DNA of 64,000 bases from Diplosphaera chodatii (Eukaryota; Chlorophyta; Trebouxiophyceae; Prasiolales; Stichococcaceae). The notes below the pieces were generated by a model, which was given only the letters and a program-made list of their open reading frames with translations, did not search any database and was not told the DNA's origin. This document shows positions 60,001-64,000 of this stretch, piece by piece. A program made the position numbers and the translations under genes. The stretch's first letter is position 1. Each line of letters starts with the position of its first letter. The DNA is taken from positions 1-64,000 of the forward strand of contig JAALGY010000020.1 of assembly GCA_032358165.1 (NCBI GenBank), given 5' to 3'.

Positions 60001-62484
60001 TCTCCCCTGCACCCGCGGCGACGCCTGTATCACCATGAACCCCGCCGCCGGCAGCACCAGCAGCAGCACCAGCGCCCAGGAAGTGGCTGCTAAATGACCC
60101 CCTGGCGGCGGCGGTTGCACAGACGTATTGCTGCTCTCAGCCGCCCTGGCTGCCTCCTGAACAGGTTACAATGAGAAATCTTTTCTGCATGGTTGTCGCG
60201 CATGTGCTGGATCTGCTGGAAAAAGCTGATATATACTTCAGCACCCAGCCCGTGAGCTCGGCAGAAGTCAGAGGTCGGTGATGCAGGAGTCAATGGCGAT
60301 ATGAAGTGCAGGCCCAGCGTGTGCCTTTCGTTGTACCAGAGGCTGTCAGCAGGCATGCCAGCTACAGCAAGCAGGTTCACATGTGACCTGCAAGCACCTG
60401 CCGCTGCTCCATCGTATCCCTAGATGGTGCAATCTGAAAGGATCAAGAACGCTGTTGCTGACCACAGCGTGCCCACCTCAGCAGCGAACTGCGCGGCGCG
60501 GCGGGCGCTAATGTCGGCGGCGCTGCCGGTGGGGCCCACCGGCCGCCGGCGCAGCCGCGGCTTGGCCTCCGCCGCCCCCTGCTGCTGCTCCTCCTGCAGC
60601 GGGTCCGGCGGCTGCGGGGCGCGCTGCAGGGGCCGGGCGGCCTTCGAGTTCAGCATCTGCACCTGCGACGAGCGCCAGGCGTGACGGTCAGCAGGAGCCT
60701 CTCGTTGTACCATGACCCAGCAGCTCCTGCAGCATCACTGGCCACGCAGCACTCATCCCCCCCGAGCTCAGCCACTTGATATACACCAGGCATAGAAGCA
60801 ACAGTAGGAGGCACAAAGCATGAAGCAGTACAACACAGACATTCTGAGCGGGTTGTCTCACCAGGAGGGGGTCGTTCAGGTCGGCGTCGATCAGCGGCAG
60901 CAGGTGGCGCTCGCAGCCGCCGTACCGCAGGTCCGCCGTCAGCCACTGCTCCCGGCGCAGCGCATTGGGCGTTGTCTCCGCTCGCACCCCCGCCAGCGCC
61001 TGAGGATATGTTTTATTATTTATTATTTTTATACATTACTATTATTATTATTTAATGCAACGGTCAGCAATCTGAATCCCTAAACCCTGCTGCGGCACAC
61101 TGCTCCCGTGCACTGCATCGCTGCGGGGTCGAAGGGACAGCCACTGATGGCGAGGAGGTACTGCCCCCAGGTCAATCGTGAGCAAGGCCTTGAGCGCCCT
61201 TGTGAGGTGTGCCCTGTCAGCACAGGGTTGTCCAACACGATGGGCTGTCAAGTGCAGACCACTTGCTGAACGCGCATTTGAAGTTGAGCCCCCTGGTGCC
61301 CGGTGCAGGGCCCGCCTGCCTGCATCCAGCCACCTGAACTTCGTCCCACACGAGGTCGGCTGCGGCCTCCACATCGGAGTAGCTGTCCAGCAGGCGCCCA
61401 CGCGCCAGCAGCAGCGCCCGCTCGGCGTCGCGCAGCACGTCGCCCTCGCTCTTCAGCAGATCCGCATCCAGATACACCTGCAAAAGCGGAGGCACCCTCC
61501 TGATGATGCATTGATCCGACTCCACACCGAAGATGGCACCTCATCTTGAGATGATTCTTTGTCTGTTTGCTGGCAGCCTGCACACGGTGCACATTGCTTG
61601 GTATGCAGAGCACATGCTGAGCAGCGGCACAGTTGACTGAAAACAGGAACCTGCCAACTGCCTGTGATTATGACTGGGCACCTGGCGCATGGCGTGGTAC
61701 AGGCGGGCGCGGTGCCAGCGGCCGCGCCCCCGCCGCAGGTGCTCGGCCTCGGGGCCCGGGCGCGCCGCCAGCGCCACGGCGCGGCCCATCGCCGCCTTGG
61801 CGCCCGCCGCCAGCGCCTCGCACCGCAGGGCCCCGCCCTCCGGCCCGAACGCCCGCTCGAAGTGCACCGCCCGGTCCTGTGGCGAAATGCACGTTGATGC
61901 TCGGGTTCGCAACTCAAGTTTGCAGCGTAATGGAGCCGCGGTGGGCCATCTTTGATGCTGAGGCGCTTGTCGGCAGAAAGCATGCAAAGGAAGCTTGGCA
62001 AGGCTGTGGTCATTGCCACACCATGCTGAGGCAGATACAGGGCGCCTCACTGTATTGCAGCAGCTGGCCGGAGTCGAAGCACATGATGTATGATGGCCAG
62101 ATCGACACTGCCAACTGGCATCAAAAGGAGATAGCACTGCACCTGGGCGTTGACGGCGGCGGTCAGCGCCTGGCACATCTCCGCGCTGGGCGGCTCGTCC
62201 AGAATGGCACCACCCGCCTCGCCGCCGGCTGCCGCCGGCTGCTGAAGCGTCGTCGACGGCGGTGGGTCTGCGGGCAGCGGCACAGCCTCACTGTGTTTCC
62301 AGCCGCCACTGGCAGCGCTGCAGCTCTGTAGGGCAGCCGCGCCGGCAGCGACGAGCGGGACGGAGCTGCCGCACATCGGGCAGCCGTGGCTGGCCTCATC
62401 GTCTGCGCCGGCGCCTGCTGCCAGCAGCACAGCCAGCAGCAACGCGGCCGCCGCTGCGGTGCGGGTGCAGCTGCGCCGTGGCAT
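57035..62484 (-). CDS. Single-pass membrane protein with luminal helical domain and 850-residue disordered tail
   Basis: Eight exons in phase give 1243 aa: 62143-62484, 61682-61876, 61334-61477, 60862-60999, 60477-60662, 59981-60156, 59483-59831, 57035-59236. An N-terminal signal peptide (MPRRSCTRTAAAAALLLAVL) is followed by a CPMC motif. A luminal or extracellular region of about 300 residues is rich in Ala/Arg/Leu helices (DRAVHFERAFG; LLKSEGDVLRDAERALLLAR; LRYGGCERHLLPLIDADLND). One membrane helix follows at about 356-378 (TSWALVLLLVLPAAGFMVIQ). The rest is low-complexity Pro/Ala/Ser/Gln sequence, with a ten-Gln run at about 553-562 and an isolated acidic hydrophobic patch SLDDIDDILADAWAF. 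The last exon is 2202 nt, far longer than any other here. I do not recognise the family; the topology would allow a receptor-like or organelle-tethering role, which is a guess. Confidence 0.78.
59083..59113. repeat. CTG/CAG trinucleotide run encoding poly-Gln
   Basis: A run of about ten CTG or TTG triplets on the + strand lies inside the last exon of the long-tailed membrane protein. It is read on the - strand as ten glutamines. It is interrupted near its right end by one TTG, which usually stabilises such runs. Confidence 0.9.
61001..61088. repeat. AT-rich microsatellite next to a short telomere-like tract, in an intron
   Basis: A 57-bp block made almost only of TTA/TTAT/ATT words at 61001-61057 sits in an otherwise GC-rich gene. 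It is followed 21 bp later by CCCTAAACCCT (61078-61088), one and a half telomere units. Both lie in the intron between exons 3 and 4 of the long-tailed membrane protein gene. Confidence 0.85.
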
Positions 62485-64000
62485 GCTCAGTTGCTGCCCA
62501 TCTGCTGCGCTGCAACACCGGCGGCTTCCTCGTGGCTGGTAGCAAACTCTTTGTTGTCAGAAGGGGGACAGCTGATCGCGTTCACGGATTGTTTACCACC
62601 CGCTGCCGCCTGCAGTCACACCGCACACTTGCTTTGACCACAGCGATTTGGCAGAGCAGCCTGCAGCGTACAACGTCAGCGCAGAGTGACCGTGCTATCG
62701 CTTGTGACGCTCGAGCTGGCGTTGAGTGAAGAAGGCACTCCTTCAAAGGGTCAAGGACCCCAGAAGGACAGCAAAAAGTACGCCTGTCGGCTCCCAACGC
62801 TGGCGCCAAATGCGGCCGGCAAACAGACGCAAAGTATGCAAGCTACCGGAGCTTGCACGAAGGAACGCCGTTGCTGCACACGGTGGCACATGCATTCGGC
62901 TCCGCTCAGCTTCCCATCCCCAGCCCGCCGGGACCGCCGCCGGTGTCCGTTCAAGATGACACCGCGACCCGCATGCTGAGCACATGTGAAGGTTGTCTGG
63001 AGTGCTGCTATGCAGCATATGTGCACGATAGCACGCAGCAGCTCGAGCTCCTGAAGTTGCCTTGCCCTGACTAAGGCGAGCTGGCCCCGCAGCCAACACG
63101 GCCGCAGATGATATATGGAGCACTGCGCAAGTGCTCAGCACAAAGCCTACTCCGCATACCAATTGCACGCGGGCGCGGCGGCTGCCACGATCGGCCTCAA
63201 CGGCCCAGCCTTTGCATGGCACGTGGGAGATGGTGGCCTTCCAAATCCAGCGGCGGGACGGCTGCATGTCTGATAGTGGGCCACTCGCAATGTATCGTAC
63301 TATGCGGAGGCGCAACTGCTGTGCTAAATGAAGATTGAACGCAAACCACCCGCGTCCCAGCGGCCAACGAAACCTCCGAGCCCTGGTGCTGGCGGCAAGA
63401 TAGGCCGCCAGCATCGACGCTGCTGACATGCATGCGATTGAGTAGCGCATCGCTGAGGTTTGCCGGTGGGTCGAAGCTCCAAGCACCACGCGCCACGCAT
63501 TCGTGCAGGGCGTGGCAACAGGGATGCTACGGTGTGCGACAAAATCTGCCTTTTCTCGATCAGACTGGTGGCGCTGAGCATCGCAAACCCCACCTGGATG
63601 TTAAGAATGATGCAGCAGGCTGCAGCATGCGGCAGGCGTTGGATACCGCCCCCGGCAGCGTCATCTGATGCGGTGCCGCACTTGCTCACTGGCTGAAGTG
63701 TGTCCAAGGGGAGTAACAATGGTCTGTCCCTTATTTCACTTTGTGTGACGTGTCACGTGTGAACTTTCCGAAGCCAGCATCGACATTGTACTGCAGTTTC
63801 CAGCACAAGGTGGCAGGGCTGCATGTGTGGAACGCACACTGCGCTGGCCACTAAGGTTCACTTGCTGGAAGCACAAGCGCTCTGAGCTAGCATCGTGCTG
63901 TGCATCCGGCCGCGCTCACGCCAAGCCATCCTGAGGAGGCTGGCATTGACATCACAGTAAGCGCGCAGCGCGTGCAGGCGGGCCTGTCTGGCACTGGCGA
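62485..64000. other. Upstream flank, no gene supported
   Basis: The 1.5 kb upstream of the long-tailed membrane protein start should contain its promoter. The antisense and sense ORFs here have shadow-type composition. No splice-consistent gene, RNA gene or mobile element is visible before the window ends. Confidence 0.45.

Overview
The window is the left end of a nuclear chromosome from a green alga (Chlorophyta). It opens with plant-type telomere repeat (CCCTAAA on the + strand). The genes are GC-rich and cut into many small exons by introns of roughly 100-250 nt, with TGCAG-type acceptors and GTGAG/GTGCG donors. The best-recognised gene is closest to plant-type Piezo channels. A TTTAGGG telomere fits trebouxiophycean and many chlorophycean algae and argues against Chlamydomonas (TTTTAGGG); I cannot name the genus.

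Layout. 1-111: telomere. 112-3220: an unknown gene whose 5' end is cut off by the telomere. 3.2-11.8 kb: gene-poor DNA with decayed repeats. 11841-11860: a short telomere tract in the opposite orientation. 12-15.6 kb: GC-rich DNA with weak exon-like pieces. 15.64-18.85 kb: a tandem satellite of about 175 bp (about 18 copies). 19.35-21.15 kb: a second, unrelated satellite of about 173 bp (about 11 copies). 21.2-24.6 kb: nothing convincing. From 24.6 kb onward the arm is genic: a 57-exon Piezo channel (- strand), a small Ser/Pro-rich surface protein (+), a secreted GH99/GH71-like glycoside hydrolase (+), a divergent GH9 endoglucanase-like protein (-), a secreted two-domain Kazal protein (-), and a large single-pass membrane protein with a very long disordered tail (-).

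Four models were spliced by hand and stay in phase from start to stop: Piezo 3009 aa, GH99-like 705 aa, GH9 558 aa, membrane protein 1243 aa. The Kazal gene is also complete (145 aa). No transcript or database search was available, so individual splice sites are predictions.

Functionally, most genes from 42 to 62 kb enter the secretory pathway (cell wall or surface proteins, glycoside hydrolases, a protease-inhibitor-like protein), next to a mechanosensitive channel. Whether they act together is not shown by the sequence. The most notable points are the telomere sitting directly on a coding exon, the two neighbouring nucleosome-length satellites, the inverted internal telomere tract, and the altered catalytic motifs of the GH9 protein.
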